A stretch of DNA of 64,000 bases, from positions 1 to 64,000 of the forward strand of contig JAIEAP010000010.1 in assembly GCA_029071325.1 (NCBI GenBank), written 5' to 3'. A program made the translations under genes and the position numbers. The notes beneath the pieces were generated by a model, which saw only the letters and a program-made list of their open reading frames with translations, ran no database searches and had not been told where the DNA came from. Positions 1 through 8,750 of the stretch are shown here, piece by piece. The stretch is from Lachnospiraceae bacterium. Lineage in GTDB: Bacteria; Bacillota; Clostridia; Lachnospirales; Lachnospiraceae. Position 1 is the first letter of the stretch. The number at the start of each line of letters is the position of its first letter.

Positions 1-136
1 ATTTAACCTCGATTAAGAGGTCTGTATACCAATATCGGTAGATTTTGAAAATGCACCCTTAGGGAGCTTTATTAAGGCTACCCTTTTTTACCACCGATAC
101 GAAAAAGAAATTTTTTGCTAATTTAGGCTTGACTTT

Positions 137-370
137 TCATAGCTGGTCTCCAAATAAATGCTCAATAATTTGAATCATTTTATCCCACACAGAAAACTTT
201 AATACAATACCTGATATAACTGCCGCAACGACCGCTATAAAGATAGGGTGCTTTTCATGCCATTTTCTATTTTCTTTTTTCTCTGGTATTTTACTATTTT
301 CTGCAATAATAGATTTCTTAATTCTATTACTATTTCCTATATTTATTGACACACAATTGCCACCTCTCAT
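137..370 (-). CDS. small single-pass membrane protein, hypothetical
   Basis: A 77-residue reading frame with a basic, polar N-terminal half and one hydrophobic segment at about residues 43-60 (IFIAVVAAVISGIVL), then a short amphipathic tail ending in IEHLFGDQL. The codon use is AT-rich like the neighbouring TrlF gene. It lies downstream of that gene, 196 bases away. I do not recognise the family. The start has alternatives, since the first ATG is followed by a long polar stretch and no strong Shine-Dalgarno sequence was seen. It could be a small toxin-like or accessory membrane peptide of the island, or a decayed remnant. The evidence for a real gene is the intact membrane segment and AT-rich codon use only. 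Confidence 0.4.
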   Translation of the reverse strand: MRGGNCVSINIGNSNRIKKSIIAENSKIPEKKENRKWHEKHPIFIAVVAAVISGIVLKFSVWDKMIQIIEHLFGDQL

Positions 371-427
371 CTATATTATCATCCCTGTATCTCGCATAGT
401 AAATGCAGCATCAAAGTCACACACCAA

Positions 428-520
428 CTACTCTGCAATCTTCAATAATTCTTTTTCCGAAAAAATATCTTTCAAATTATTTCCACTATATCCAAACACT
501 AAGGTAGTATTTTTCTGAAA
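428..520 (-). pseudogene. short coding scrap between TrlF gene and the small membrane gene
   Basis: The 196-base gap contains a minus-strand open stretch of about 30 codons with coding-like composition, ending ...FSEKELLKIAE before a stop at 428-430. It has no start codon or ribosome site at its upstream edge. It reads like the 3' end of a lost gene, which fits repeated gene replacement at this AT-rich island. No family is recognised. It could also be chance open frame in AT-rich DNA. Confidence 0.25.
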
Positions 521-566
521 ATATAAAATACCACCTTGGATTTAGGTTGACTCTTTATATATTACT

Positions 567-3368
567 TTAATGTTTAATAAAATGATATTTGTTTTGTCTC
601 AATGCAAAGGCTTGCTCTCCACCCTCAAGTATTTCACAAATATGTTCCTGTATACCTTTTCTATTAAGTATACCCGATACGGGGATTCCATTATTAAGAA
701 CAGGAGTGTTATCTTCAATTGCCCCACCACGATATTCGAATCGATATTGCTCATTTGGCGCATTTTTTCCTCTCTGATTAGCAACAATAACCAACTCAGC
801 ATCACCCCCCAACACTATATTTGCATTATGAGTAACAGTTATTATTTGCCTATCGACTTTCTTTTCTCGAATGAAATGAATTAATTCCTCATAAATTGAA
901 CGATTATCAAGGTCATCTTCTGGTTGATCAATAAGAATAGGACATTTGCTTTCAGCTAAGCTAATTAATAATCTCAGTAAAACAAGGGCTTTCTTGCCTG
1001 GTGACATATCCTGTATACTATCACCATCCATCTTGACCACATAGTTAATATTGTACCAATCAGTTAAAATTTCTCGTAATGCAGATTCTATATTGTAATT
1101 TCCCTTAAGCTGCAACGACTCGTTTGAATTAGATAAAATTGATTCTATAAGTGCCGCGATATTTTGAGGTATCAAATCGCTTTCCGCCATTTCATGAAGA
1201 TCAATTACTTGCTTAAATCTGCTATAAGATTTATTGTTTATAATATCTGAAACTTTTTTTGAAAGCTGCTCTATACGTAACACTCCTTTGACAGAAAATT
1301 CCAAATCCCCTATTGATGCTTCAAAATTATTGTTAACACTATTGGCATAGTTCTGATAAATACTAGCAAATTCACCAAACACATTACTTATTTTTTTTAA
1401 TTGCTTATTATAAGTTTCTTGTAATATCTTTAATTGATTTTCTATTTCCGTCAATCTCGTTAATCTTGCTTTATTTTCCACAATTTCAGAGGAAAGCTTA
1501 TGTATCTGTTCGTTACCTTCCATTTTAGGTTGTAACTCTGCAACAATTTTTGATTGTTGTTCTATCTCATTTTCTATCACACATATTTTTTCATCTGCAT
1601 ATTTTATCATATGATTGCGTTGTTCTTGCCAGGTAGAATCTGCAACCTCTTTTACTTTAGAGACTGCATCTATAAAAAGTTTTCTAAAAATAGACAACTC
1701 ATAATTATTATAATTTTTCACTTCAACAACAGAAATGGTTTGATCAATAATACTGCGTTCATTATAGATAGTATCATGTTCGCTTTTCAAAGATTGGACC
1801 TTCTCAGAAGCTGACTGATATGTTTTGATTTCTAGCTCTGTAACATTATATTCTTTACTTAATTGTTCTAAGCGACTGGTTAATTGATCAATTTCAGTTT
1901 GAATCGCTTTTTGTTCTCCAATTTCTCTACACTTTTCTATCATCTCTTGCTTATCCGAAAAAGTTTTCACAAAATCTACAATTTCTTTTGCAAATGCTTG
2001 TTTTTTCTCAGATATATTTTGATTAAGTAATTGATAAAACCTAAAGCACTTTTCATCCTGTAAAACAATATCCTGAATAATCTTATCGATTTCTGTTGTT
2101 TCCTGTTCTTCATCACTAAGCTGATTTAAATATGTTTGTGGAATATAGATAATCTTTCTTTGCTTCTCCTTATCACTACTGCATATTCCATCACACCAAT
2201 AAACTTTTAACTCTGGAATACGCTTAACATTTGTAGCAACCGTCTTTGCCTTCTTTTGCACTTGATCTTCATCTATTGCCATCGCCATGTTATGAAGAAG
2301 CAGCGATTTCCCCGTTGATTTTCCTCCTATGATACAGGTAAGTTTATCATTAAAATATATTGGAGATGGGGAAAAATCCTTATTTCCTTCTATTTCAACA
2401 CGGTCAATGACATAATAATCGGATTTAGAATCTGGCACTGTATTTCCAATATGGACTCGTTCTTTTGGTTCATAAAGAACCTGTTTTAATCCTTCGAAAG
2501 TTGGTTCCGCTTTTATCCAACAATATCTATCATCATCAGGAGCAAAAATCTTATCTAATCGATGCGCATCACATCCATGAATACAAGGCATCAATGAACC
2601 ACACTTTTCTTTAACCTCATCTGGGCTATCAACACCTTCTCCCAAAAAGTATTGAATATCTTTAGGATTAGAAGAAAAAATCATATCTGATAGTTGATAT
2701 ATACTTCTTCGGGTTGCTTCTAATTGCGAAATATTACCTATGAGATAACCACTATGCAAATTCAAGCCAGACGCGCCATCTTTACTCTTGTTTGATACAA
2801 CAATAATCGTCTTTTCTCTTAGCTGAGGATTATTGTTAAATATTTCAGATAAAATTTCAGGCGAGATAACATACTGTTCCACCCCTTTAATATAAGCCCC
2901 CTGCTCCGACAAGGAGGTATTTCCAGATACATCTCTTCCCAGACGAATTAGTTCCCTCTTCGTTGCGCTATATTGATTATGATTATATTCAAATTTTAAA
3001 TGTGCAAAAAAGCGGTCTTCTAAATCCATGGCAATATCCGGCGCAAACAGACAGTGAATATTTATTGGCGAATCAGATGCAATAGGTTTTATTCTTAACT
3101 CCACATTAGGAAAAACAAGTTTTACACACTGGGGAAGCCTTTTGTCATTACAAACTTTTAAGTAATTATCTATAGACAAATAATCAGTAATTGCAATCGC
3201 ACAAATTGCCCGACGAGGATCTTTTCCATCTCCAATATAATTCACTATAGCTGAATAGAAATTATCCCATTTTTCCTCGGATGTATTTCCCTCATATCTA
3301 TCTTCTTTTCTAGTGTCTGGCGTATGTAAATGTAATTCCCATCTTCTCCATATCGATCCTTTATTCAT
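567..3368 (-). CDS. TrlF-type PHP-domain / SMC-like AAA ATPase (defence-associated)
   Basis: About 933 residues. The N-terminus carries WELHLHTPDT, where the HxH pair is the metal-binding motif of PHP phosphoesterases. Near residue 349 there is a Walker A loop (GGKSTGKS), followed by long coiled-coil sequence and a C-terminal ABC/SMC-type head: a signature-like LSPGKKALV equivalent (MSPGKKALVLL) and Walker B/D-loop LIDQPEDDLDN near residue 809, then a switch histidine in ITVTHNANIV. This order matches the TrlF family, whose members sit in defence islands; the function there is inferred, probably nucleic-acid processing driven by ATP. I prefer the ATG at 3366-3368 because it follows a GGGGGG purine run at good spacing and starts right before the PHP motif; a longer frame reaches 3449 and would overlap the upstream gene. 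Strongly AT-rich compared with the folate genes. Confidence 0.8.
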   Translation of the reverse strand: MNKGSIWRRWELHLHTPDTRKEDRYEGNTSEEKWDNFYSAIVNYIGDGKDPRRAICAIAITDYLSIDNYLKVCNDKRLPQCVKLVFPNVELRIKPIASDSPINIHCLFAPDIAMDLEDRFFAHLKFEYNHNQYSATKRELIRLGRDVSGNTSLSEQGAYIKGVEQYVISPEILSEIFNNNPQLREKTIIVVSNKSKDGASGLNLHSGYLIGNISQLEATRRSIYQLSDMIFSSNPKDIQYFLGEGVDSPDEVKEKCGSLMPCIHGCDAHRLDKIFAPDDDRYCWIKAEPTFEGLKQVLYEPKERVHIGNTVPDSKSDYYVIDRVEIEGNKDFSPSPIYFNDKLTCIIGGKSTGKSLLLHNMAMAIDEDQVQKKAKTVATNVKRIPELKVYWCDGICSSDKEKQRKIIYIPQTYLNQLSDEEQETTEIDKIIQDIVLQDEKCFRFYQLLNQNISEKKQAFAKEIVDFVKTFSDKQEMIEKCREIGEQKAIQTEIDQLTSRLEQLSKEYNVTELEIKTYQSASEKVQSLKSEHDTIYNERSIIDQTISVVEVKNYNNYELSIFRKLFIDAVSKVKEVADSTWQEQRNHMIKYADEKICVIENEIEQQSKIVAELQPKMEGNEQIHKLSSEIVENKARLTRLTEIENQLKILQETYNKQLKKISNVFGEFASIYQNYANSVNNNFEASIGDLEFSVKGVLRIEQLSKKVSDIINNKSYSRFKQVIDLHEMAESDLIPQNIAALIESILSNSNESLQLKGNYNIESALREILTDWYNINYVVKMDGDSIQDMSPGKKALVLLRLLISLAESKCPILIDQPEDDLDNRSIYEELIHFIREKKVDRQIITVTHNANIVLGGDAELVIVANQRGKNAPNEQYRFEYRGGAIEDNTPVLNNGIPVSGILNRKGIQEHICEILEGGEQAFALRQNKYHFIKH

Positions 3369-3429
3369 TTTTCCCCCCACTTTGTAATGTGCATTTTTTA
3401 AGTATGAAACAATATCTTTATTGCCACGT

Positions 3430-4338
3430 TCAATTATAAACAACTGCATCTGATAAAATGCATTTATTATAATTTGATTTGGTTGAATACTCTATTCTTA
3501 ACAATGCGCAATTTTTTATATCAACATTCTCCACATGAATAACATCTGTTGTCTTCGTTAATGGTTGAGATGTATATACAACTTCATCATCCGCTTTAAT
3601 TGTAATTATCCCGGTTTTGTCTAAATTAGCATTCTCATCTATTGACAAATCGCATTTAAATAGAGAATACTTTCCGTTAAGATTGTAAATTATGTGACAC
3701 TCAGTACCATAAAATTTTACTGAATTAGCATGTAGATTTCCATAAGAATCCGTATTGTTTTCTCCCAAATCGCAGCTTCTAGAATCCATAACTCTTTGAC
3801 TATTTAAACTGGCGGCATCCGAAATGACCTGTCCAATGTACAAGATATCATCTTTAATAGTTATAGATTCATTTTCCGAGATGGCATTATTCAAAAAATC
3901 TTCTGCCAAATAATTTCTTCCATCAATGGTAACCTTTAAATCATTAGAATTAATAGGAATGTTTTCTCCATCTATACACATTCCTAAATTTGAGAACGAT
4001 ACCCTAGGAATATCTTCTAGTTCGTTTGATATGCTTTTAATTCCAGCTTCTTCGTTTTCTATTTGTTCTTTTAAAGAACTAACATCTGAAAAGTAAGCAT
4101 CATTTTTTCCCTTAAGAGAATTATTTTCAGACTGTAATTCCATATAGGAATTAATAAGATCATCGATATTATTAAACGTAACCGCATTATTATCACCATT
4201 TATTGTCGCAATTTGAGAACTAATCTGCTTTACCACACTTTGTTTTCCCATAACATTTCCACAAAATGTTCCTACTATCGTTCCCGTCGCGACAATAATA
4301 GCTGCAATAATTGTTGCGGTATTTTTCTTCATACTCAT
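3430..4338 (-). CDS. membrane-anchored coiled-coil protein with NPCBM-like C-terminal domain
   Basis: A 302-residue protein. Residues 5-28 form a hydrophobic anchor (TIIAAIIVATGTIVGTF), followed by a coiled-coil stretch at about 60-110 and a beta-rich C-terminal domain that ends ...CILSDAVVYN. That ending, with the alternating hydrophobic strands before it, resembles the NPCBM-like domains seen in many Firmicute hypothetical proteins next to defence genes. A GGAGG-like site (GGGAGGAAATG) precedes the ATG. It lies upstream of and is co-oriented with the TrlF gene, 61 bases from its preferred start, so the two probably share a transcript. Its role is unknown; a sensor or membrane tether for the ATPase is only an inference. 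AT-rich like its partner. Confidence 0.65.
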   Translation of the reverse strand: MSMKKNTATIIAAIIVATGTIVGTFCGNVMGKQSVVKQISSQIATINGDNNAVTFNNIDDLINSYMELQSENNSLKGKNDAYFSDVSSLKEQIENEEAGIKSISNELEDIPRVSFSNLGMCIDGENIPINSNDLKVTIDGRNYLAEDFLNNAISENESITIKDDILYIGQVISDAASLNSQRVMDSRSCDLGENNTDSYGNLHANSVKFYGTECHIIYNLNGKYSLFKCDLSIDENANLDKTGIITIKADDEVVYTSQPLTKTTDVIHVENVDIKNCALLRIEYSTKSNYNKCILSDAVVYN

Positions 4339-4433
4339 TTCCTCCCCTGTATATAGTTATATTTTATCATATAATGTCTAATTATCAAATATAAAATTTG
4401 TAAGTTGTAAAGCTTCTGTAAACACCCACTTTC

Positions 4434-4616
4434 TTACTCAGATAATTTACCAATATTGAAAATTAGGTTGATTGTATCAGTTCTAGTTGTAAGTTTAGAT
4501 GTATAACCACAAACAAATACCTCCTTTTCTATCGGGATATACGTTTTATCCTCCATACAAATCGGCTTAACAGTTACATCACCAGTGCCTTCCGATATTA
4601 AGGTTATCAAAAGCTA
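4434..4616 (-). pseudogene. truncated coding remnant at the island/folate-cluster junction
   Basis: The 356-base gap between the membrane protein and folBK contains a minus-strand open stretch of about 60 codons, containing VKPICMEDKTYIPIEKEV and ending NLIFNIGKLSE at the stop 4434-4436. The amino-acid pattern is protein-like, with alternating strands and charged turns, but there is a TAG just upstream and no clear ribosome site except an internal ATG. It lies exactly where AT-rich island DNA meets GC-richer core DNA. The best reading is the 3' end of a gene cut by insertion of the island. No family recognised. Confidence 0.35.
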
Positions 4617-4694
4617 CAAATCATATCCGCCACATCTTCTACCAAAAAAGCGCCGCATCTGCCCTCCGTCAGATACGATGCTTTCTCCGCTCTC

Positions 4695-5510
4695 TTACCG
4701 TTCCAGCGCTTCCTTAAGCTCCCGCACAGACCGATGCAGTACCGGATGATACACATAAGGCGCGATCTGTGCAAGAGGCTCCAGCACAAACATACGGTTT
4801 TGCATGTCGATATGGGGAATGGTGAGGTGCTCTGACGCATATACCAGATCATCATAAAGTAAGATGTCCAGATCCAGCGTCCGGGGACCCCAGTGGACGT
4901 CCCTGGTACGTCCTGCATGTGCTTCGATCTCATGCAGCCGCTCCAGGAGCTCCTGGGGTGTAAGCAGTGTCTGTAGCTTCAGACAGCCGTTTAAAAAATC
5001 ATCCTGCTCCACTCCGCCGTATGGCTCCGTCTCTATATAATCCGATATCGCAAGCACACGGCAGTCCTGCTGCTCTCCAAGCTCCCGTATTCCCTGTTCG
5101 ATATATGCCCTGCGGTCTCCCATATTGGAGCCGAAGGCGATATATGCCTCGTGCCAGCCTCTGGTAATCCGGACCGCCACATCGGCTATGGGAAGTCCGA
5201 TAGGCGCTTCCGGCTTATGGAGCGTCAAGGTTACCGTCTCTGCCAGTTCATATTTCAACAGCAGCGCCCGGGCAAGCTGCTCCGCCGCCGCCTCGATCAG
5301 CTGGTAAGTATGTTCGGTCAGAAACGCCGTGATAAAGTGGCTCACCTCGCCGTAATTCACCGACTTCGTCAAATCGTCTATCTGCCCGGCTTCCCGCAGA
5401 GACAGTGCTAATCTGGCATCCACCACAAATTTCTGCCCCAATCTGGTCTCTTCCGGAAATACGCCGTGATGGGCATACACCTCCAAACCGGTAATATGAA
5501 TCTCGTCCAT
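4695..5510 (-). CDS. folBK: dihydroneopterin aldolase / HPPK fusion (FolB-FolK)
   Basis: A 271-residue fusion acting in cytosolic folate synthesis. Residues 1-115 are dihydroneopterin aldolase: ITGLEVYAHHGVFPEE at the start and LHKPEAPIGLPIADVAV near the end, with the conserved Tyr, Glu and Lys of the family. Residues 120-271 are 6-hydroxymethyl-7,8-dihydropterin pyrophosphokinase: AYIAFGSNMGDR, the central YIETEPYGGVEQDDFLN, and GPRTLDLDILLYDD, whose two Asp pairs bind magnesium. Together they convert dihydroneopterin to the pyrophosphorylated pterin used by FolP. It is the last gene of the parE-parC-folC-folE-folP-GNAT-folBK series, 15 bases after the GNAT gene. The fusion is common in Clostridia. 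Confidence 0.95.
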   Translation of the reverse strand: MDEIHITGLEVYAHHGVFPEETRLGQKFVVDARLALSLREAGQIDDLTKSVNYGEVSHFITAFLTEHTYQLIEAAAEQLARALLLKYELAETVTLTLHKPEAPIGLPIADVAVRITRGWHEAYIAFGSNMGDRRAYIEQGIRELGEQQDCRVLAISDYIETEPYGGVEQDDFLNGCLKLQTLLTPQELLERLHEIEAHAGRTRDVHWGPRTLDLDILLYDDLVYASEHLTIPHIDMQNRMFVLEPLAQIAPYVYHPVLHRSVRELKEALER

Positions 5511-5525
5511 TTCTTCCTCCTCATC

Positions 5526-6017
5526 TTACAATTCGCGATAGTAGGGGCATATATCTTCGTAATGTCCGTCTTTCATCCGAAAGCCTTTGGGAATGGTTCC
5601 CAGCTGCGTAAAGCCCAGCCTCTCATAGAGGTGTCTCGCATGGATATTCGTTGCAACCACAGCATTAAACTGCAGTACGCCAAACCCATGCGCTTTCCCT
5701 TGCTTCAGGCAGTCTGACACCAGCTTTTCACCAATATGCAAGCCCCGGCTTTCCGAAGAAACGGCATAGCTGGCATTGCATATATGACCGCACCGCCCGA
5801 TATTATTGGGATGTAAGATATAGAGTCCATGCACGATTCCGCTCTCTGTGTCCACCGCGGCTGCACTGTAAGTCTGGGCGTCAAAAAACTGCTTTCCGGA
5901 TTCATCGGTCAGCAGTTCTTCCTGCGGAAATGCAATCCCTTCCTCCACTACTTCATTCCATATTTTGATCATCTCAGGAAGATATTTTTCTTCGTAAGCT
6001 CTTACTTCAATCTTCAT
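5526..6017 (-). CDS. GNAT-family N-acetyltransferase
   Basis: 163 residues with the GNAT fold. The acetyl-CoA pyrophosphate-binding loop is visible as SESRGLHIGEKLVSDCL at about residues 87-103 (R-G-x-x-I-G pattern), followed by the ARHLYERLGFTQLGTIPKGF motif typical of the C-terminal strand-helix in these enzymes. The substrate cannot be named from sequence; relatives act on small amines or antibiotics. It is embedded between folP (30 bases upstream) and folBK (15 bases downstream), so it is co-transcribed with folate genes, although nothing shows that it acts on a folate intermediate. Confidence 0.85.
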   Translation of the reverse strand: MKIEVRAYEEKYLPEMIKIWNEVVEEGIAFPQEELLTDESGKQFFDAQTYSAAAVDTESGIVHGLYILHPNNIGRCGHICNASYAVSSESRGLHIGEKLVSDCLKQGKAHGFGVLQFNAVVATNIHARHLYERLGFTQLGTIPKGFRMKDGHYEDICPYYREL

Positions 6018-6047
6018 CCTAATTTCCCCTGCTTATGCCGCGAACCG

Positions 6048-6863
6048 TTACAACGAATAGCTGCCGCGAATCGCCTCTGTCATACGGATCGCCTGCACAT
6101 TTTCCCGAACATCATGCACCCGTACAAAACCGCAGCCCTGCTGCACCGCGTACACAGTTGTCACCGCCGTTCCGATGACCCGCTCCTCTGCCGGAATATC
6201 CAGGGTCAGCCCGATCACCGACTTGCGGGAGGTTCCCAGCAAAACAGGATATCCAAGATCTTTAAACTCTCCTACGCGGCGGATTACCTCCAGATTGTGT
6301 TCGTAGGTCTTACCGAACCCTACACCAGGGTCCACCATGATGCCGTCCTTCCGGATACCTGAAACCCTGGCCAGGGCAATGCTCTCTGCAAGATGGGCTT
6401 TCATGTCCGCAAAAAAATCCCGATACTCCTCTTCCCTGCGGTTATGCATCAGGCAGCATGCCGCACCATGCTTTGCAATGACAGACGCCATATCCGGGTC
6501 AGCTTTCAGCCCCCAGATATCATTTACCAGATGCGCGCCTGCAGTCAGATTCGCTTCCGCCACACGGCTCTTATAGGTATCAATAGACACCGGGATGTCA
6601 AACCGTGCCCGGATCGCCTCCACTACCGGCACGGTACGCTGGATTTCCTCTTCGTCTGATATAACCGTATATCCCGGTCTTGTAGACTCTCCGCCCACGT
6701 CAATGATATCGGCCCCCTCTGCTATCATCTGCTCCACATGGGACAGTGCCGCGTCCAGACGGTTCCACTTCCCCCCATCTGAAAAAGAATCCGGCGTCAC
6801 GTTCAATATCCCCATGACATATGTATGATGCAGTGTGTCAAACACCCGGTCCCCGATTCTCAT
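6048..6863 (-). CDS. folP: dihydropteroate synthase
   Basis: 271 residues, the normal length for FolP. It condenses the pterin pyrophosphate with p-aminobenzoate and is the sulfonamide target. Visible motifs: [17 protein letters not shown] (residues 18-34), [10 protein letters not shown] with the loop that closes over p[13 protein letters not shown], a DPGVGFGKT stretch, and [10 protein letters not shown]. No insertions near the sulfonamide-contact loops are obvious. The ATG overlaps the folE stop by four bases (ATGA), so the two are translationally coupled. Confidence 0.96.
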   Translation of the reverse strand: MRIGDRVFDTLHHTYVMGILNVTPDSFSDGGKWNRLDAALSHVEQMIAEGADIIDVGGESTRPGYTVISDEEEIQRTVPVVEAIRARFDIPVSIDTYKSRVAEANLTAGAHLVNDIWGLKADPDMASVIAKHGAACCLMHNRREEEYRDFFADMKAHLAESIALARVSGIRKDGIMVDPGVGFGKTYEHNLEVIRRVGEFKDLGYPVLLGTSRKSVIGLTLDIPAEERVIGTAVTTVYAVQQGCGFVRVHDVRENVQAIRMTEAIRGSYSL

Positions 6864-7417
6864 GATCTCACCATATCAAAAAAATGATTCAGCATCTGCT
6901 CATCCTCATTGAAGCACCCTCTGGTCACATAAGTCACTGTTTTGCTGCCTGCCTTCTTGATGCCCCGCATCGTCATGCACATGTGCTCCGCCTCTATCAT
7001 GACAACCGCCCCTTTCGGGTTTAAGTGCTCCATCAGCGCATCCGCGATCTGCGCCGTCATCTGTTCCTGGAGCTGCGGCCGTCTGGCATAAATCTCCACC
7101 GTACGGGCAAGCTTACTTAAGCCTACCACCTCACCGTTGGGCACATACGCCACATGTGCCTTTCCGTAAAATGGCAGCAGATGATGTTCACAGGTGGAAT
7201 AGAATAAAATATCCTTCTCCAGAACCATGGCATTATTATCCACATGGAACTGTTTCGACAGAGGTTCCCCGGCATCCATATCCATGCCCGCAAAAATCTC
7301 TTCATACATCCGAGCAATCCTCTGGGGCGTTTCCGCCAGCCCCTCTCTGCTTAAATCCTCTCCAACTCCTTCTAATATCAGCCGCACACCGGCTTCCACT
7401 TTATCTCTATCTATCAT
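6860..7417 (-). CDS. folE: GTP cyclohydrolase I
   Basis: First committed step of folate synthesis, opening GTP to dihydroneopterin triphosphate. With the start at 7417 the protein has 185 residues, the usual FolE length. Motifs: [20 protein letters not shown] holds the zinc Cys and catalytic His residues, [21 protein letters not shown] is the family hallmark, and the second zinc Cys lies in [12 protein letters not shown] choose the internal ATG at 7417 over a frame that begins at 7453 because AAGAGGTG lies just before it and the protein then begins [10 protein letters not shown], matching the domain. It overlaps the end of folC by 11 bases and folP by four. Confidence 0.95.
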   Translation of the reverse strand: MIDRDKVEAGVRLILEGVGEDLSREGLAETPQRIARMYEEIFAGMDMDAGEPLSKQFHVDNNAMVLEKDILFYSTCEHHLLPFYGKAHVAYVPNGEVVGLSKLARTVEIYARRPQLQEQMTAQIADALMEHLNPKGAVVMIEAEHMCMTMRGIKKAGSKTVTYVTRGCFNEDEQMLNHFFDMVRS

Positions 7418-8750
7418 GTCGCACCTCTTCATCTCTGGCTGCTTCTGCCACACATTTTTTTACCTCTGCCAGATAAGACAGGGAGCCCCACGCCAGGATC
7501 ACATCCCCGCGGTCTGTATCCCGCAGCGCTTCCCGAACAGCGAATGCCACGTCAGGCGCAGCAATCACCGAAGGAATATTGACTGTATCTTCCCCTTCCC
7601 TCTCTCTTAAGGTTGCCTGGGCACACTCCGCCAGTTCCTGTGCCGGCAGCGCCCTGGGATTATCCGGCGTAACCGTATACACTCTGCCGCAATAGGGCAG
7701 AAGAACCGAAAGCATTTTCCCGTATTCCTTATCTGCAAGCACCCCTATTATATAGGTTATCCTGCGATTTGTAAAACAGTTTTCAATGGTTTCTGCCAAA
7801 GAATGCGCCGCAGCCTCATTATGCGCTCCGTCCAGGTAAACATCCGGCCGGTCAGACACATGCTCCATGCGCCCGTTCCACCGTACCTGGGACAGCCCAT
7901 TTCGTATCGCATCCCGCGTAATCGTATAGCCCAAACGCATAAGCTGTAACAGTGTCTCCAGTGCACAGGCTGCATTTGGGATCTGGTACGCTCCCGTCAG
8001 ATGCACAGACACCTCCCCGATCCCTTCATACGCCAGCCGAAGCCCCTTCACGTCATAAGAAATCCCAGATAGGCGTTCTGACGAAGCCACGGTAAGCGGC
8101 GCATGACACTCTTTCGATACACGCTGCAGCACCGTCAGCACCTCCGCCTGCTGCCATGCGCTGACCACAGGGCAGCCCTCCTTGATGATACCTGCCTTCG
8201 CCTCTGCGATTTCTGACAGAGTATCCCCCAGAAACGCCATGTGATCCCTGCTGACCGAGGTAATGACACTGCACACGGGATGGAAAATGACATTGGTGGC
8301 ATCCATACTTCCGCCCAGACCGGTTTCCAGCAGTACCACATCACAGTTCTCTGCCCGAAAGAACAGGAAAGCAAGGGCAGTCTCTATCTCAAAGGCTGTG
8401 GGATGCGGCCTGCCCTGCTCCACGCGGCGCTGACAGGCAGCCCGCACACGCTCCATGTGATATGCATAGGCTTCCCTGGTAATGGGTACACCGTTTATCT
8501 GCCAGATCTCCTCATAGGAAAATACCGCTGGGGAGCTGTAACGTCCTACGTGATAACCCGCCTGACGCAGCACCGCATCCAGCATCGCTCCTACGGAACC
8601 TTTTCCGTTGGTGCCTGCAATATGGATAACGGCAAGCTCCTCCTGTACATTTCCCAATTCTTCCATCAGTCCCCGGATATTGTCTAATCCCAGAATGCTT
8701 CCGTAACCTCTGGTCTCCTCCAGAAAAGCCAAAGCCTCTTCGTATGTCAT
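7407..8750 (-). CDS. folC: folylpolyglutamate synthase / dihydrofolate synthase
   Basis: 447 residues of the Mur-ligase-like FolC family, which adds glutamate to dihydropteroate and then to folates using ATP. The P-loop [13 protein letters not shown] is at residues 46-58, followed by the family motif [38 protein letters not shown] with the magnesium His, KAGIIKEG and [11 protein letters not shown] in the C-terminal lobe. The ATG abuts the parC stop codon directly (TAAATG), so translation coupling between a topoisomerase subunit and a folate gene is likely. Whether it does both reactions cannot be proven here, but folP in the same operon makes dihydrofolate synthase activity expected. Confidence 0.95.
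   Translation of the reverse strand: MTYEEALAFLEETRGYGSILGLDNIRGLMEELGNVQEELAVIHIAGTNGKGSVGAMLDAVLRQAGYHVGRYSSPAVFSYEEIWQINGVPITREAYAYHMERVRAACQRRVEQGRPHPTAFEIETALAFLFFRAENCDVVLLETGLGGSMDATNVIFHPVCSVITSVSRDHMAFLGDTLSEIAEAKAGIIKEGCPVVSAWQQAEVLTVLQRVSKECHAPLTVASSERLSGISYDVKGLRLAYEGIGEVSVHLTGAYQIPNAACALETLLQLMRLGYTITRDAIRNGLSQVRWNGRMEHVSDRPDVYLDGAHNEAAAHSLAETIENCFTNRRITYIIGVLADKEYGKMLSVLLPYCGRVYTVTPDNPRALPAQELAECAQATLREREGEDTVNIPSVIAAPDVAFAVREALRDTDRGDVILAWGSLSYLAEVKKCVAEAARDEEVRHDR

Noticed and set aside
57-90. Weak hairpin followed by T-run at the left edge, read as a plus-strand terminator
   Set aside because: The stem is imperfect with two bulges and no plus-strand gene is visible in the window to its left; not enough to call.
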